From Alteriqipengyuania halimionae (GTDB taxonomy: Bacteria; Pseudomonadota; Alphaproteobacteria; Sphingomonadales; Sphingomonadaceae): a DNA stretch of 64,000 nt. Each line of letters starts with the position of its first letter. Within the stretch, counting starts at the first letter, position 1. Below the pieces are notes generated by a model. That model saw nothing but the letters and a program-made list of their open reading frames with translations. It was not told where the DNA came from and searched no databases. The position numbers and the translations under genes are program-made. Of this stretch, positions 46,548 through 56,125 are shown in pieces. The DNA lies in the NCBI RefSeq assembly GCF_009827575.1, contig NZ_WTYR01000001.1:620001-684000 (forward strand), in the 5' to 3' direction.

Positions 46548-47303
46548 TCAGGCCCGCAAATACAGGTCGCCGTCGCCGTAGAGATAATCGGGTTCGAAAT
46601 CGGCGTAGTTCTCGAGCTCTTCGCGCGAGGGTATGTCGATGCGCCCGCGACGGAAATCGGCGATCCCGAGATTTCTCAGCTTGCCCACGGCGCGATTGGC
46701 GTGGATCGGTGTCGAGCCGCACATTTCAGCGAAATTGGTCTGCGTCAGCGGGGTGTCGAACCCGCCGTCGTCGGCCAGGCCTACCATTTCGAGCCGACGC
46801 CAGATTTCAGCGACGATGTTGGCGATCCGGCGCGGCACAGTGAGCTGTTCCAGCTTCATGATCCATTGGCGATGCATCGCCGCATCGAGCAGGGTCGAGA
46901 ACCACAGCAGCCGGCCGAGATCCGCGTCTTCCGCCATGGCCTGTTTGAGCGATCGGTGCGGCACCAGCCCGATCGTGGTCGGCCCGACGCAGTCGATATT
47001 GTGATCGAGCCGCTTGAGCGCGAAGCAATGCAGATCGACGAAATCCCCGGGCACGTGGAAGCTGACGGCGTGGCGTTTTCCGCCGGTTTCGAGAGACCGC
47101 AGCATGAAACCTTCGATGAGCATCGTCGAATTGTCGCACACATCGCCGCGCGCGATGATCCGCTCGCCCGTGGCAAGCGTGCGGGTCTCCGCGACCATTT
47201 CCTCGAGCCGGCGCTCTTGCGACGAAGTCATTAGATGACGGGCGCGTCCGGCCAGAAAGCGTCCGGTCAGGGGGTAGCGCGTGAAATCGAGAGGCTCGGA
47301 CAT
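46548..47303 (-). CDS. Crp/Fnr family transcriptional regulator (second of a tandem pair)
   Basis: Same architecture and exact length (251 aa) as the gene at 45685: cNMP-type barrel, HVPGDFVDLHCFALKRLDHN core shared with its paralogue, and a helix-turn-helix (TNFAEMCGSTPIHANRAVGKLRNLG). Cysteines are scattered (DVCDN, LHCF, DCVG, MCGS), not an Fnr cluster. 107 nt separate the two genes, enough for a separate promoter. It is divergent from the Ku gene. Confidence 0.9.
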   Translation of the reverse strand: MSEPLDFTRYPLTGRFLAGRARHLMTSSQERRLEEMVAETRTLATGERIIARGDVCDNSTMLIEGFMLRSLETGGKRHAVSFHVPGDFVDLHCFALKRLDHNIDCVGPTTIGLVPHRSLKQAMAEDADLGRLLWFSTLLDAAMHRQWIMKLEQLTVPRRIANIVAEIWRRLEMVGLADDGGFDTPLTQTNFAEMCGSTPIHANRAVGKLRNLGIADFRRGRIDIPSREELENYADFEPDYLYGDGDLYLRA

Positions 47304-47392
47304 GGGGCGGCGTTACAGGGCTGCCCCGACTTTTCCTAATTCTGACGGCGGAGCGGAGCAGTGGGCAGACACGCGCCCGTTCGGCGTTCGCC

Positions 47393-47418
47393 GGAACCTT
47401 GCGCGGGTGTCGTGCGCT
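47393..47418 (+). promoter_or_regulatory. Candidate EcfG-type promoter before ku
   Basis: GGAAC at 47393-47397, 17 nt, CGCT at 47415-47418. The -35 is exact; the -10 differs from CGTT at one base. It ends 23 nt before the ku ATG. Control of Ku by the general stress sigma factor is known in Sinorhizobium, so this placement is plausible. Confidence 0.4.
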
Positions 47419-47441
47419 CATTCGCTGCAAGGAGAACGGGA

Positions 47442-48281
47442 ATGGCGGCACGGGCATATTGGCAGGGACAGATCAGGCTGGCGCTCGTCTCGATCCCGGT
47501 GGAAATCTATTCGGCCAGCAAGTCCGGCGCGAAGATCTCGTTCAACCAGATCCACGAACCGAGTGGCAAGCGGGTCAAATACGAGAAGACCGTACCCGGC
47601 GTCGGCCCGGTCGATCGCGACGACATCATCAAGGGCTACGAGATTTCGAAGGGCGAATACGTCCTGCTCGACGACGAGGAGATCGAGGCGGTCAAGATCG
47701 AGAGCCGCAAGACGCTCGAACTCGTGCAATTCGTCGATGCCGGCGAGATCGACCCGCTCTACTACGAGAAACCTTATTACGTCGCGCCGAAGGACGATCT
47801 GGCCGAAGAAGCCTTCGTCGTGCTGCGCGAGGCGCTGCGCAAGGCAAAGAAGGTCGCGCTTGGCCAGTTGTCGGTGCGCGGGAGCGAGAAGCTCGTCGCG
47901 ATCAAGCCGTGCGGCAAGGGCCTGCTGCTCGAAACGCTGCGCTATGCCGATGAGGTGCGGAAAGGGCAGTCGTTCTTCCACGACATCGATGAAGCGAAGC
48001 CCAAGAAGGAACTGCTCGATCTCGCCACCACGCTGATCGAGGAAAAAAGCGCGCCCTTCGACGCGAGCGAATTCGAGGATCGCTATGTCGATGCGCTGAA
48101 GAAGCTGATCAACAAGAAGGCCAAATCGAAGAGCAAGACAGCCGTGATCGAGGATGTCGACGCGCCCGAGGGCGAAGAGGGCGGCAATGTGATCGACCTG
48201 ATGGCCGCGCTGAAGAAGTCCGTGGGCGACAAGAAGGGTTCGGGCGGGAAGTCTTCCTCCAAGCGCAAGAAGAGCGCCTGA
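47442..48281 (+). CDS. ku: Non-homologous end joining protein Ku
   Basis: Homodimeric ring protein that binds DNA double-strand ends and recruits LigD. The Ku core starts with AYWQGQIRLALVSIPVEIYSA, with LHHEPSG-type FNQIHEPSGKRVKYEKTV and KPYYVAPKDD segments, then a Lys/Ser-rich C-terminal tail that binds DNA and partner. AAGGAGAA before ATG 47442 sets the start (279 aa). It is 1 nt ahead of ligD, so both are made together. Confidence 0.95.
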   Translation: MAARAYWQGQIRLALVSIPVEIYSASKSGAKISFNQIHEPSGKRVKYEKTVPGVGPVDRDDIIKGYEISKGEYVLLDDEEIEAVKIESRKTLELVQFVDAGEIDPLYYEKPYYVAPKDDLAEEAFVVLREALRKAKKVALGQLSVRGSEKLVAIKPCGKGLLLETLRYADEVRKGQSFFHDIDEAKPKKELLDLATTLIEEKSAPFDASEFEDRYVDALKKLINKKAKSKSKTAVIEDVDAPEGEEGGNVIDLMAALKKSVGDKKGSGGKSSSKRKKSA

Positions 48282-48282
48282 G

Positions 48283-50808
48283 ATGGCGAAGCGCAAGCGC
48301 GCCGATCCACTGGCGACCTACAACGCCAAGCGCGACTTTGCGAAGACGCCTGAACCATCGGGCAAGGCGCAGGCCAGCGCGGACGGCAATCTCTTCATTG
48401 TCCAGAAGCACGATGCGACGCGGCTGCACTGGGACTTGCGGCTGGAGATCGACGGCGTGCTCAAGAGCTGGGCGGTGACCAAGGGCCCGTCGCCAGATCC
48501 CGATATCAAGCGGCTGGCAGTGCGGACCGAGGATCACCCGATGTCCTATGCCGAATTCGAGGGGACCATCCCCAAGGGCGAATATGGCGGCGGCACGGTC
48601 ATGCTGTGGGATCGCGGGACTTGGGCCCCGATAAAGGGCAAGAGCGCGAAGGATATCGACGAGGGCCATCTGCATTTCTGCCTCGAGGGCGAACGGATGA
48701 AGGGCGAATGGCTGCTCATCCGCCTGAAGAAAAAGCCTGGCGAGAAGCGCGAGAACTGGCTGCTGCGCAAATTGCAGGACGATCATGCCGATGAAGGCGA
48801 TGCGCTGGTCGAACGCGAACTCACCAGCGTGCTCACCGGGCGCTCGATGGCGGAGATCGCGGCCGACAAGGGCGGCGAATTCCCGCTGGCGGGGAAGAAG
48901 GACGATGCTTTCCTCGCGCAGATGGAAAAGGCTTCGGCTCACAATGCGAACGAAACCAAGCCGCGCCGCAAGCGCAAGGCGGCGCCGCTTCCCAAATTCG
49001 CCAAGCCCCAGCTGGCCACGCTGGTCGACGATGTGCCCACCGGCAATGGCTGGATGCACGAGATCAAGTTCGACGGGTATCGCGCGCTGGTCGCCGCGAA
49101 AGGCGCCGAGGTGCGCGTCTATACCCGCAGCGGAAAGGACTGGAGCGAGAAGTTCGGACCGCTGGTCGGTGCCTTTGCCGAGCTCGATCTGCCCGCATGC
49201 CTGATCGACGGCGAGATCGTCGCCTATGACAGCAAGGGCAACCCCGACTTCTCGACGCTGCAGAAAGTGCTGAAACGTGGCCATGGCAGCCAGTCGAAAG
49301 ACGATGCGCTGGCCTTTCACGGCTTCGACCTGCTGTCGCTCGATGGCGAGGATCTGACCAAGCTGCCCAATATCGAGCGCAAGGAGAGGCTCGAAGCGCT
49401 ACTGGCCGGGGCCGATGGGCCGATCCATGTCGCCGACCATGTGATCGGCGCAGGGGAAAAACTCTATGCCGCGATGTGCCGATCGGGGCAGGAAGGGATC
49501 ATCGCCAAGAAGATCGACGCGCCCTATCGCAATTCGCGCAGCAAGGCCTGGGTGAAGGTGAAATGCACGCGGCGGCAGGAATTCGTCGTGGTCGGGTGGA
49601 AGGCGAGCAAGGCGAAGGGACGGCCCTTCGCGTCGCTGCTGCTGGCCCAGCACGAAGCCGATGAGCTGGTCTACAAGGGCAATGTCGGGACCGGTTTTAC
49701 GTCCGACGAGCTCGACGATCTGGCGGCGAAGATGCGGCGGCTCGAGCGCAAGACGCCGCCCGTCGAAACCGACAAGGCGAGCGCGCGGGGCGTGACCTGG
49801 CTGACGCCCAAACTCGTCGCAGAGATCGCCTTTGCCGAATTCACTGCCGACGGAAATGTGCGCCACGGCAGCTATCTCGGCCTGCGCAGCGACAAGGACG
49901 CCAGCGCGGTCGTGCCCGAAAAAGCGGCGCCTTCACCAGTGCCCGAGCCGGATGTGAAGATCACCAGCCGCGATCGCGTGGTGTTCCCCGACAGCGGACA
50001 GACCAAGGGTGCGCTGGCCGACTATTACGCAGCCATCGCGCCGCTGATGCTGCCATTTGCCGGACGCCGACCGATCAGCCTGGTGCGCTGTCCGCAGGGC
50101 CGCGCGAAGAAGTGCTTCTTCCAGAAACACGATAGCGGTGCATTCGGCGACGCGGTCCATCATGTGCCGATCCGCGAGAAGGATGGGGGGAGCGAGGATT
50201 ACCTCTATGTCGAGGATGCGCGCGGCATCCTCCAATGCGTGCAGATGGGCACGATCGAATTCCACGGCTGGGGCGCACGGACCGACGATGTCGAGGCGCC
50301 CGACCGGATGGTCTTCGATCTCGACCCCGACGAAGGGCTCGATTTCGCCGATGTGAAGCAGGCGGCGCGCGACATTCGCGCCAGGCTATCCGATATCGGG
50401 CTCGTCAGCTTCGCGATGCTGTCGGGCGGGAAGGGCGTCCACGTGGTCGTGCCGCTCACGCCCGGACACAATTGGGAGGCGCACAAGGATTTCGCGCGCC
50501 GCTTCGCCGAAGCGCTGAGCATTGCGGAGCCCGATCGCTTCATCGCGACGATGAGCAAGGCCAAGCGCAAGGGGAAGATATTCATCGACTGGCTGCGCAA
50601 CCAGCGCGGGAGCACCGCCGTGGTGCCCTATTCGGCGCGGGCCCGTTCGGGCGCACCGGTGGCGGTGCCAATCGGGTGGAATGAGCTCAAGAAAATGAAG
50701 GACGCCAAGCCGTTCTCGATCGACGATGCCGAAAAGCTTGTCGAGCGGGCCACGGGCAAGACGCTGGCAGGGTGGGGAGCCGCCTCGCAGAAGCTCCCCG
50801 ACCTCTGA
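48283..50808 (+). CDS. ligD: DNA ligase D (phosphoesterase-ligase-polymerase)
   Basis: Multifunctional repair ligase of bacterial NHEJ. Domains in order: 3'-phosphoesterase (about residues 35-150; QKHDATRLHWDLRLE with His43/Asp44, and EDHPMSYAEFEG), ATP-dependent ligase (about 240-540; adenylated Lys262 in EIKFDGYR) and primase-type polymerase (about 560-835; catalytic FDLDPDEGLDF). The order is the Pseudomonas type, not the Mycobacterium type (polymerase first). 841 aa, complete. Convergent with the PepSY gene. Confidence 0.95.
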   Translation: MAKRKRADPLATYNAKRDFAKTPEPSGKAQASADGNLFIVQKHDATRLHWDLRLEIDGVLKSWAVTKGPSPDPDIKRLAVRTEDHPMSYAEFEGTIPKGEYGGGTVMLWDRGTWAPIKGKSAKDIDEGHLHFCLEGERMKGEWLLIRLKKKPGEKRENWLLRKLQDDHADEGDALVERELTSVLTGRSMAEIAADKGGEFPLAGKKDDAFLAQMEKASAHNANETKPRRKRKAAPLPKFAKPQLATLVDDVPTGNGWMHEIKFDGYRALVAAKGAEVRVYTRSGKDWSEKFGPLVGAFAELDLPACLIDGEIVAYDSKGNPDFSTLQKVLKRGHGSQSKDDALAFHGFDLLSLDGEDLTKLPNIERKERLEALLAGADGPIHVADHVIGAGEKLYAAMCRSGQEGIIAKKIDAPYRNSRSKAWVKVKCTRRQEFVVVGWKASKAKGRPFASLLLAQHEADELVYKGNVGTGFTSDELDDLAAKMRRLERKTPPVETDKASARGVTWLTPKLVAEIAFAEFTADGNVRHGSYLGLRSDKDASAVVPEKAAPSPVPEPDVKITSRDRVVFPDSGQTKGALADYYAAIAPLMLPFAGRRPISLVRCPQGRAKKCFFQKHDSGAFGDAVHHVPIREKDGGSEDYLYVEDARGILQCVQMGTIEFHGWGARTDDVEAPDRMVFDLDPDEGLDFADVKQAARDIRARLSDIGLVSFAMLSGGKGVHVVVPLTPGHNWEAHKDFARRFAEALSIAEPDRFIATMSKAKRKGKIFIDWLRNQRGSTAVVPYSARARSGAPVAVPIGWNELKKMKDAKPFSIDDAEKLVERATGKTLAGWGAASQKLPDL

Positions 50809-50825
50809 TGGAATGCGGCGCTGGG

Positions 50826-52226
50826 CTATCTGAGCCCCAGCACCGTGCGGGCCCTTGGCGCGGATTTGAGCAGAACGCGGTCGGCCAGCACGACGAGCGC
50901 CAGGCTGATCCCGAACAGCGGGACGACGAACGCCAGCACGATCGTCAGGCCGACGAGCAGCCAGCTGTGGCGCAGAACGCCTTTCGGGCCGGGCGCGCCG
51001 AGGCGGCCTTCCGGTCGCCGCCGCCACCACATCACCACGCCCGAAAGCGACAGCGTGACGAGCGCGATCAGGATCGCCAGGGCGAACAGCTGGTTGGCGA
51101 GACCGAACAGCGCGCCTTCGTGCCAGCCGATACCATAGCCGACGACGCGGTCGATCCAGTGGCGCTGGGCGAAGTCGACCCGGCCGACGAGTGATCCGGT
51201 CTCACCATCGATCTCCGCCGTACTTCGCTGTGGCCGGTTGGGCGTGTCCGACACAACTTTCCACGGCGCGCCCGATTCGGCGGGCGGGGTGATCTCGACC
51301 GGGGCGGGCAGCGCGAGGGCTGTGGCGCTAGGCACCACGCGATCGAGCTGGAGCGCCGGGGTGGAGGGCGCGTCCGGCTGCCCGGCCATGCCGCCCATGC
51401 CCACATGGCCCGCGTGTTCGCCCATCACCGCGCGGGCCTGGCGATCGAGCGCGGCGCGTTCCTGCCGCTCGACATCCGATCCACGCGACCAGTCGACCGG
51501 GCCGTCCACCTGCCCGGTTACCTCGCGCATGGTGGCGAAGTAATTGCCCCAGGTCTTGGCCCAGGGCAGGCCGGTGAAAATCAGCACGGCCGCGAACAGC
51601 GCGACCCAGATGCCGGTGACCGCGTGCACATCCTTCCACCAGTTGCGGCCCGTGCGGCTCAGGCGGGGGTAGAGCACCCCGCCGAGGCCTTTCGCATCGC
51701 GCGGCCACCACAGGAACAGGCCGGTCAGCAGCATGATGATCGTCCAGCTCGCCGCGAGTTCGACCAGCGTCGAGCCCCACCGGCCCATGGTCAGCTCGCC
51801 ATGCAGGCGGAAGATGACGCGCATGAAGCGGTCCTGCTCGCCCACGGTCTTGAGCACTTCGCCGGTGTCGGGATGGAGATAGACGCGCGTCTCGTCCGCG
51901 CCGACGCCTACCACGATGCGCTGCGCGTCATCGGCCTCCTCGCGCAGGATGAATCGATGGAGGACCGAGCCGGGGACCGCGCCCTCCGCCCTTTCCGCCA
52001 GCGCAGAGGGGGCGAGCGGCGCATCGGTGACTTCGAGGCTGTCGTAAGCCCGGTCGATCCAGCTCTCCACCTGCGGCTTGAACAAGTAGATCGCCCCCGT
52101 AACCGATAGCCATAGGACGAAGGGCACGGTCAGAAGGCCGGCATAGAAATGCCACCGCCACACCGAGCGGTACCATCGTTCCTGCCGGGCGGTGGAGTTG
52201 CCGGTTGCGGCGGTGGCATCGCTCAT
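50826..52226 (-). CDS. PepSY-associated membrane protein
   Basis: Inner membrane PepSY-TM family protein, often paired with siderophore or metal TonB receptors and thought to help reduce or release the metal. At least four helices, the first after WRWHFYAGLLTVPFVLWLSVTGAIY; conserved His in RLHGEL and KDVHAVTG. A Met/Gly/His-rich stretch (GEHAGHVGMGGMAG) lies in the periplasmic part. 466 aa from ATG 52226, overlapping the receptor stop by 1 nt. Confidence 0.88.
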   Translation of the reverse strand: MSDATAATGNSTARQERWYRSVWRWHFYAGLLTVPFVLWLSVTGAIYLFKPQVESWIDRAYDSLEVTDAPLAPSALAERAEGAVPGSVLHRFILREEADDAQRIVVGVGADETRVYLHPDTGEVLKTVGEQDRFMRVIFRLHGELTMGRWGSTLVELAASWTIIMLLTGLFLWWPRDAKGLGGVLYPRLSRTGRNWWKDVHAVTGIWVALFAAVLIFTGLPWAKTWGNYFATMREVTGQVDGPVDWSRGSDVERQERAALDRQARAVMGEHAGHVGMGGMAGQPDAPSTPALQLDRVVPSATALALPAPVEITPPAESGAPWKVVSDTPNRPQRSTAEIDGETGSLVGRVDFAQRHWIDRVVGYGIGWHEGALFGLANQLFALAILIALVTLSLSGVVMWWRRRPEGRLGAPGPKGVLRHSWLLVGLTIVLAFVVPLFGISLALVVLADRVLLKSAPRARTVLGLR

Positions 52227-54523
52227 CAGAAGCCTCCGTTCCAGCGCAGGCCGATCACGAAGGTGCGGCCCGGATAGGGGTGGAACACGAAGGCCTTCTC
52301 GTCGAACACATTGTCGATGCCCAGATCGAGGTCGAAACCGTCGAAATGCACGGTCGATTTGAGATCGACGAAGGTGAAGGGCGACACGCAGTAATAGGTG
52401 TCGCAGCGCGAGCTGGCATTGTTCTCCAGATTGCGCTCGGGCGTGCTCTGGTAGCGCAAATTGGCCGCCAGATCGAACATCGGCGAAACCGCGTAGCGCA
52501 GCGAGGCATTGGCCCGCCACCTCGGTACACGCGGGAAACGATTGCCCTCAAGCGCGGGGTTGAGTGGGTTCTCAGTGATGATCGCGTCGATCCACGAGAC
52601 GTTTGCGTCGAGCGAGAGCCCCTCGACGAACATGTCCTCGACCGCGACGATCGCATCGACGCCCCAGGTCTCGACCTCGCCGATATTGGTGATCAGCGAC
52701 TGGCTGACCGGCACCGAGGGATCGTCGGCACCGGGCACGAGGATCGTCTGGCTGAACAGCGTATCGTCGACCGCCTGGCGGAAGCCGCTGAGCGTGACCT
52801 TCACATTGTCGAACCGCCGCGACGCGGTGAGCTGGAGATCGAAGCCACGCTCGGGCGCGAGATTCGGATCGAACCCGTCGAGATCGATTTCGCCGACATT
52901 CGGGCCGTAGCTGATCAGCCCGGCCTGATAGAGTTCGCCGATCGTCGGAAAGCGCGTTGCCCAGGCGGCCGAGGCCACGATCTCTGTCGCGTCGTCGGGC
53001 TGAAGGGTCAGGGCCAGCTTTGGCGACCAGGCGTCTTCATTGCGCGAGGCGTAGTCCACGCGGGTTGGCCCGTACTGCAGGAAGCCGCCGCTCGCGCGCC
53101 AGTTTTCGTAGCGCAGGCCGAGCGTCGCTTCGAGCATCGGGGCGAGCGTGATCGTGTCTTCGAGAAAGACGCCCGCCAGCTGCGTTTCCCCGCCCGAGGC
53201 ATTGCGGATCGCGGTTGGCTCGCCGGTGCGCCAGTCGGCGACGGCTCCGGTTTCGCTCGCTCCGAAATAGCCCGCGTAGGATGCGCCCAGCGCGATACGA
53301 TGCGCGCCGAACGCCCGCTCGGCGGATGTCTCCACGCTGGTCCAGTGCGCGTCCTCATCAGTGACGATGCCGCTGTCGGGGATGATGCCGGTGGTGACAT
53401 CCACTCCGTTCGACTGGCGCGCGCGCTCGTCGAGCAGTTCGAACCGGCTGACCGAGAGATCGACATCCCAGCCCGCGACATTGCCCGCAAGGCCAAGCCC
53501 CGCGAGCAGTTCGGTGCTTTGCGCCTGCCCGCGGGTCACGCCGGAAATGCCGACGAAGGTCGGCTCCCCGTCGGCATCGCGCAGGAAGCTATTGGGATCG
53601 TCGGTCGTCTCGTCGTCGATCAGCAGCGCTGCGAGGCCGCGCAGCTCCCAGCCGCCGCCCAGATCGTAATTGCCGCGCAGGCGGAACTGGTCCTCGACGC
53701 TGTCGACCACGCTATCCTGCGCCGCGATGCGCAGCGGGAAGCCGAGTTCGCTGTCGACGATCGCCTGATCGGCAAAGGGCGTGCCCGGCGAAACCGTGCG
53801 CCATTGCTGCGGCTGGCCCTCGTTCTCGAAGTGCCGATAGGCGACCGACACGCCCCCGCGCGAACCGATTGCGATATCGGCCTGGCCGTTCACGGAAAAG
53901 CCGTACAGGTTCTCGTCCGTGTCGTAATATTTGTAGTTCTGGTAGAAGCGTTGCGCGCCCAGCGAGATGGCATTGCTGTCGATCGGCGCGGTTTCGAGCC
54001 GCAGCGTCCCGCCCAGCGAATTGCCCGCATAGCGCGCAGACGTGGGCCCGTAGATGATCTCTGCCCGGGCGATGTCGGTCGGCGAGAGGACCGCCCACTT
54101 GGGCGCCGTACCGAAGCTCGCGCCGAGGAAATCGGAGATCAGGAACCCGTCGACCGTCACCAGCGCACGCGGCGTTTGCGTGGTGTGCATGTTGCGGAAG
54201 GAAAGGGTCGCGTTGGCATCGCCGATATAGCGCTTCCTGACGATCAGGTTGGGCGCATAGCGGATCACATCCTCGGCATTGATGGTGTTGATCGCCGCGA
54301 TCTGGTCGGCATCGATCGCCACGCCCAGCGCGGGCGTATCGAGCGAGCGCATCTCGCGGCTTTCGAGCGTGCCGATGATCGTGACGCGGTTTTCATCGCT
54401 TTCCTGGGTGGCAGATGGGTCCTGCTCGGTAGAGGCCTCGTCGGATTGGGCGAGGGCAGGCGTGGACAACAGTGCAAGCGCCGACGCGCTGCACAGCGCG
54501 CGGCAGTAGAATTCGGATTTCAT
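52226..54523 (-). CDS. TonB-dependent receptor, probable metal or metallophore type
   Basis: Outer membrane transporter: a signal peptide ends at ALAQ; the plug holds GTLESREMRSLDTP, INAEDVIRYAPNLIVRKR and ARAEIIYGPTSARYAGNSLGG; the barrel ends in WNGGF. 765 aa. ATG 54523 has AGGA 7 nt upstream. Coupled to the PepSY gene by TGATG and preceded by a His/Met-rich protein, which suggests copper or iron traffic. The ligand cannot be read from sequence. Confidence 0.92.
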   Translation of the reverse strand: MKSEFYCRALCSASALALLSTPALAQSDEASTEQDPSATQESDENRVTIIGTLESREMRSLDTPALGVAIDADQIAAINTINAEDVIRYAPNLIVRKRYIGDANATLSFRNMHTTQTPRALVTVDGFLISDFLGASFGTAPKWAVLSPTDIARAEIIYGPTSARYAGNSLGGTLRLETAPIDSNAISLGAQRFYQNYKYYDTDENLYGFSVNGQADIAIGSRGGVSVAYRHFENEGQPQQWRTVSPGTPFADQAIVDSELGFPLRIAAQDSVVDSVEDQFRLRGNYDLGGGWELRGLAALLIDDETTDDPNSFLRDADGEPTFVGISGVTRGQAQSTELLAGLGLAGNVAGWDVDLSVSRFELLDERARQSNGVDVTTGIIPDSGIVTDEDAHWTSVETSAERAFGAHRIALGASYAGYFGASETGAVADWRTGEPTAIRNASGGETQLAGVFLEDTITLAPMLEATLGLRYENWRASGGFLQYGPTRVDYASRNEDAWSPKLALTLQPDDATEIVASAAWATRFPTIGELYQAGLISYGPNVGEIDLDGFDPNLAPERGFDLQLTASRRFDNVKVTLSGFRQAVDDTLFSQTILVPGADDPSVPVSQSLITNIGEVETWGVDAIVAVEDMFVEGLSLDANVSWIDAIITENPLNPALEGNRFPRVPRWRANASLRYAVSPMFDLAANLRYQSTPERNLENNASSRCDTYYCVSPFTFVDLKSTVHFDGFDLDLGIDNVFDEKAFVFHPYPGRTFVIGLRWNGGF

Positions 54524-54579
54524 CGAAATATCCTGACAAATGGCTTTGGCCGCAAAAGTGCGGCGAATGAGCGGTGGGG

Positions 54580-55158
54580 TCAGGAAAGGGTCGGAGGTCC
54601 GGTGGAGGGCGGCGGGGGAGCCGCCAGCCCACGGCCCGGGAATACCGTGCGGATTGGCGTGAGCACGATCTCGGGCGAAGCCGGGAGCGGGAGGTCGAGC
54701 AGGGGCGGCGCGGGCAAGGTCGCGGGCGCGGCGAGCGCGGCCAAATCGCACATCGCCTTCGCCAGGCCGGATTCCGGATCGTGATCGCCATGCGCGTCTT
54801 GGGCGTCCGGCGAATCCTCCGCTGCCATCGCATGATCCATCGGCATGGGATCGCCGTGCGCCATCGCGTGGGCCATGGGGCCGTGATCGCCGTGGGCCAT
54901 CGCCATCCCGGCATCGTGCGAAGGCATGGCATGCATCTCGCCATGCGCGGCGTGCGGATCGGGCGTGTGGTCGTGCGCCGACGGGCTCCCCGTAGCCAGC
55001 GCCGCGAGGTCGGGCGAGACCGTCGGGCAGGGGACCAACGTCGGGGTGCCGTTCGCTGCCGCAGCGACCATCCAGCCATGCGGGATCGCGAGCTGGAGCA
55101 TGGCAACCAGCGCGGCAATCGCAAAGAAGCGCTGCGACGAGGATCGGCGGAAGAACAC
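54580..55158 (-). CDS. His/Met-rich putative metal-binding protein (DUF2946-like)
   Basis: Small exported or membrane-anchored protein: one hydrophobic helix near the start (FFAIAALVAMLQLAIPHGW) and then a stretch of about 65 residues dense in His, Met and Asp (HDHTPDPHAAHGEMHAM, MAHGDHGPMAHAMAHGD), typical of copper-binding segments. It ends Pro-rich. Similar to DUF2946 proteins in layout and context only. GTG 55158 with AGGGCG upstream is the likely start (192 aa); other starts are possible. First gene of the operon with the TonB receptor and PepSY protein. Confidence 0.65.
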   Translation of the reverse strand: MFFRRSSSQRFFAIAALVAMLQLAIPHGWMVAAAANGTPTLVPCPTVSPDLAALATGSPSAHDHTPDPHAAHGEMHAMPSHDAGMAMAHGDHGPMAHAMAHGDPMPMDHAMAAEDSPDAQDAHGDHDPESGLAKAMCDLAALAAPATLPAPPLLDLPLPASPEIVLTPIRTVFPGRGLAAPPPPSTGPPTLS

Positions 55159-55277
55159 GGACGGCGCCCTAGCGCTTGGCAGTGGCTTTCGAAAGCACGC
55201 AATACCGGGTGCGCGCCCGATTTCGACAGGTGTGGATCGGCATTGGCGCGGGGCGCGGCGACGGTTAGGGCTGGCGC

Positions 55278-56054
55278 ATGACCGATTCTCGTTTCCGTCA
55301 CCTCGAAAAGATCCACAATGTCCGTGATTTCGGTGGCTACGCCGCTGCAAACGGCACCACCGTCAAGCGCGGCCTGCTGTGGCGCGGCGGCCATCAATGC
55401 GATGCAAGCGCGAGCGACCTTGCCGTGCTGGACGAGCTAGGAATCGAATTGGTCGTCGATCTTCGCGGGGTGAAAGAGCGCGCCAAATATCCGAGTCGCC
55501 GGCCTTCCTCGTTCGATGGCGAAGTGCTCGAATATGACGGCGAGACCGCCGGGCTTGCGCCGCATGTCGAGGCGGCGGGCAATTCGCTCGACGAGCAGGC
55601 GGCGTGCGACGTGATGGTGGGGCTCTACGCCGATCTGCCCGATCGCGAGGGCCTCAACGCGGTGATCCCGCGCTACATGCACGCGCTGGCGCAAGGGGCG
55701 GGGGCGAGCTTCGTCCATTGCGCGGCGGGCAAGGATCGCACCGGCATCGCCTGCGACCTCGTGCTGCATGCGCTCGGCGTCCATCCTGACGACCGGATGG
55801 AGGATTATCTCCTCACCAACCACGCGCCTGACAATGAACGGCGGATCGAGGAAGGCCTGTCGAGCATCGCGAAACACTACCCGGTCACCAATGAAGCGGC
55901 GGGCCGGGTGCTGATGGGCGTGGATGCCGCGTTCCTCGAGGCGGCGCGCGCCTCGATGGTCGACGCCGAAGGCTCGATCGATGCCTATCTCGCGCGGCGC
56001 TGGGGCGTGGACGGCGCGGTGAAGGACAAAATGCGGGGACACCTCACCCAATAG
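55278..56054 (+). CDS. Tyrosine-protein phosphatase (DSP/PTP-like)
   Basis: Cysteine-based phosphatase of the bacterial Tyr/Ser phosphatase type (PF13350-like). The P-loop VHCAAGKDRTG has Cys148 and Arg154; the N-terminal NVRDFGGYAAANGTTVKRGLLWRGG is diagnostic of this group. 258 aa, no signal peptide seen. Substrate unknown. It is divergent from the His/Met-rich gene and 71 nt upstream of trxB. Confidence 0.9.
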   Translation: MTDSRFRHLEKIHNVRDFGGYAAANGTTVKRGLLWRGGHQCDASASDLAVLDELGIELVVDLRGVKERAKYPSRRPSSFDGEVLEYDGETAGLAPHVEAAGNSLDEQAACDVMVGLYADLPDREGLNAVIPRYMHALAQGAGASFVHCAAGKDRTGIACDLVLHALGVHPDDRMEDYLLTNHAPDNERRIEEGLSSIAKHYPVTNEAAGRVLMGVDAAFLEAARASMVDAEGSIDAYLARRWGVDGAVKDKMRGHLTQ

Positions 56055-56125
56055 GACGCGCACCGGTTTGCGTGCGCCGCCGGGCGCACCTATCTGGGGC
56101 TCTCACACGAAATCGACGGATAGAC

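Noticed and set aside
52205..54784. Very long open frame (859 codons) on the plus strand
   Set aside because: It lies exactly opposite the TonB receptor, has Arg-rich low-information sequence and no ribosome site; the receptor frame has a signal peptide, plug and barrel motifs.
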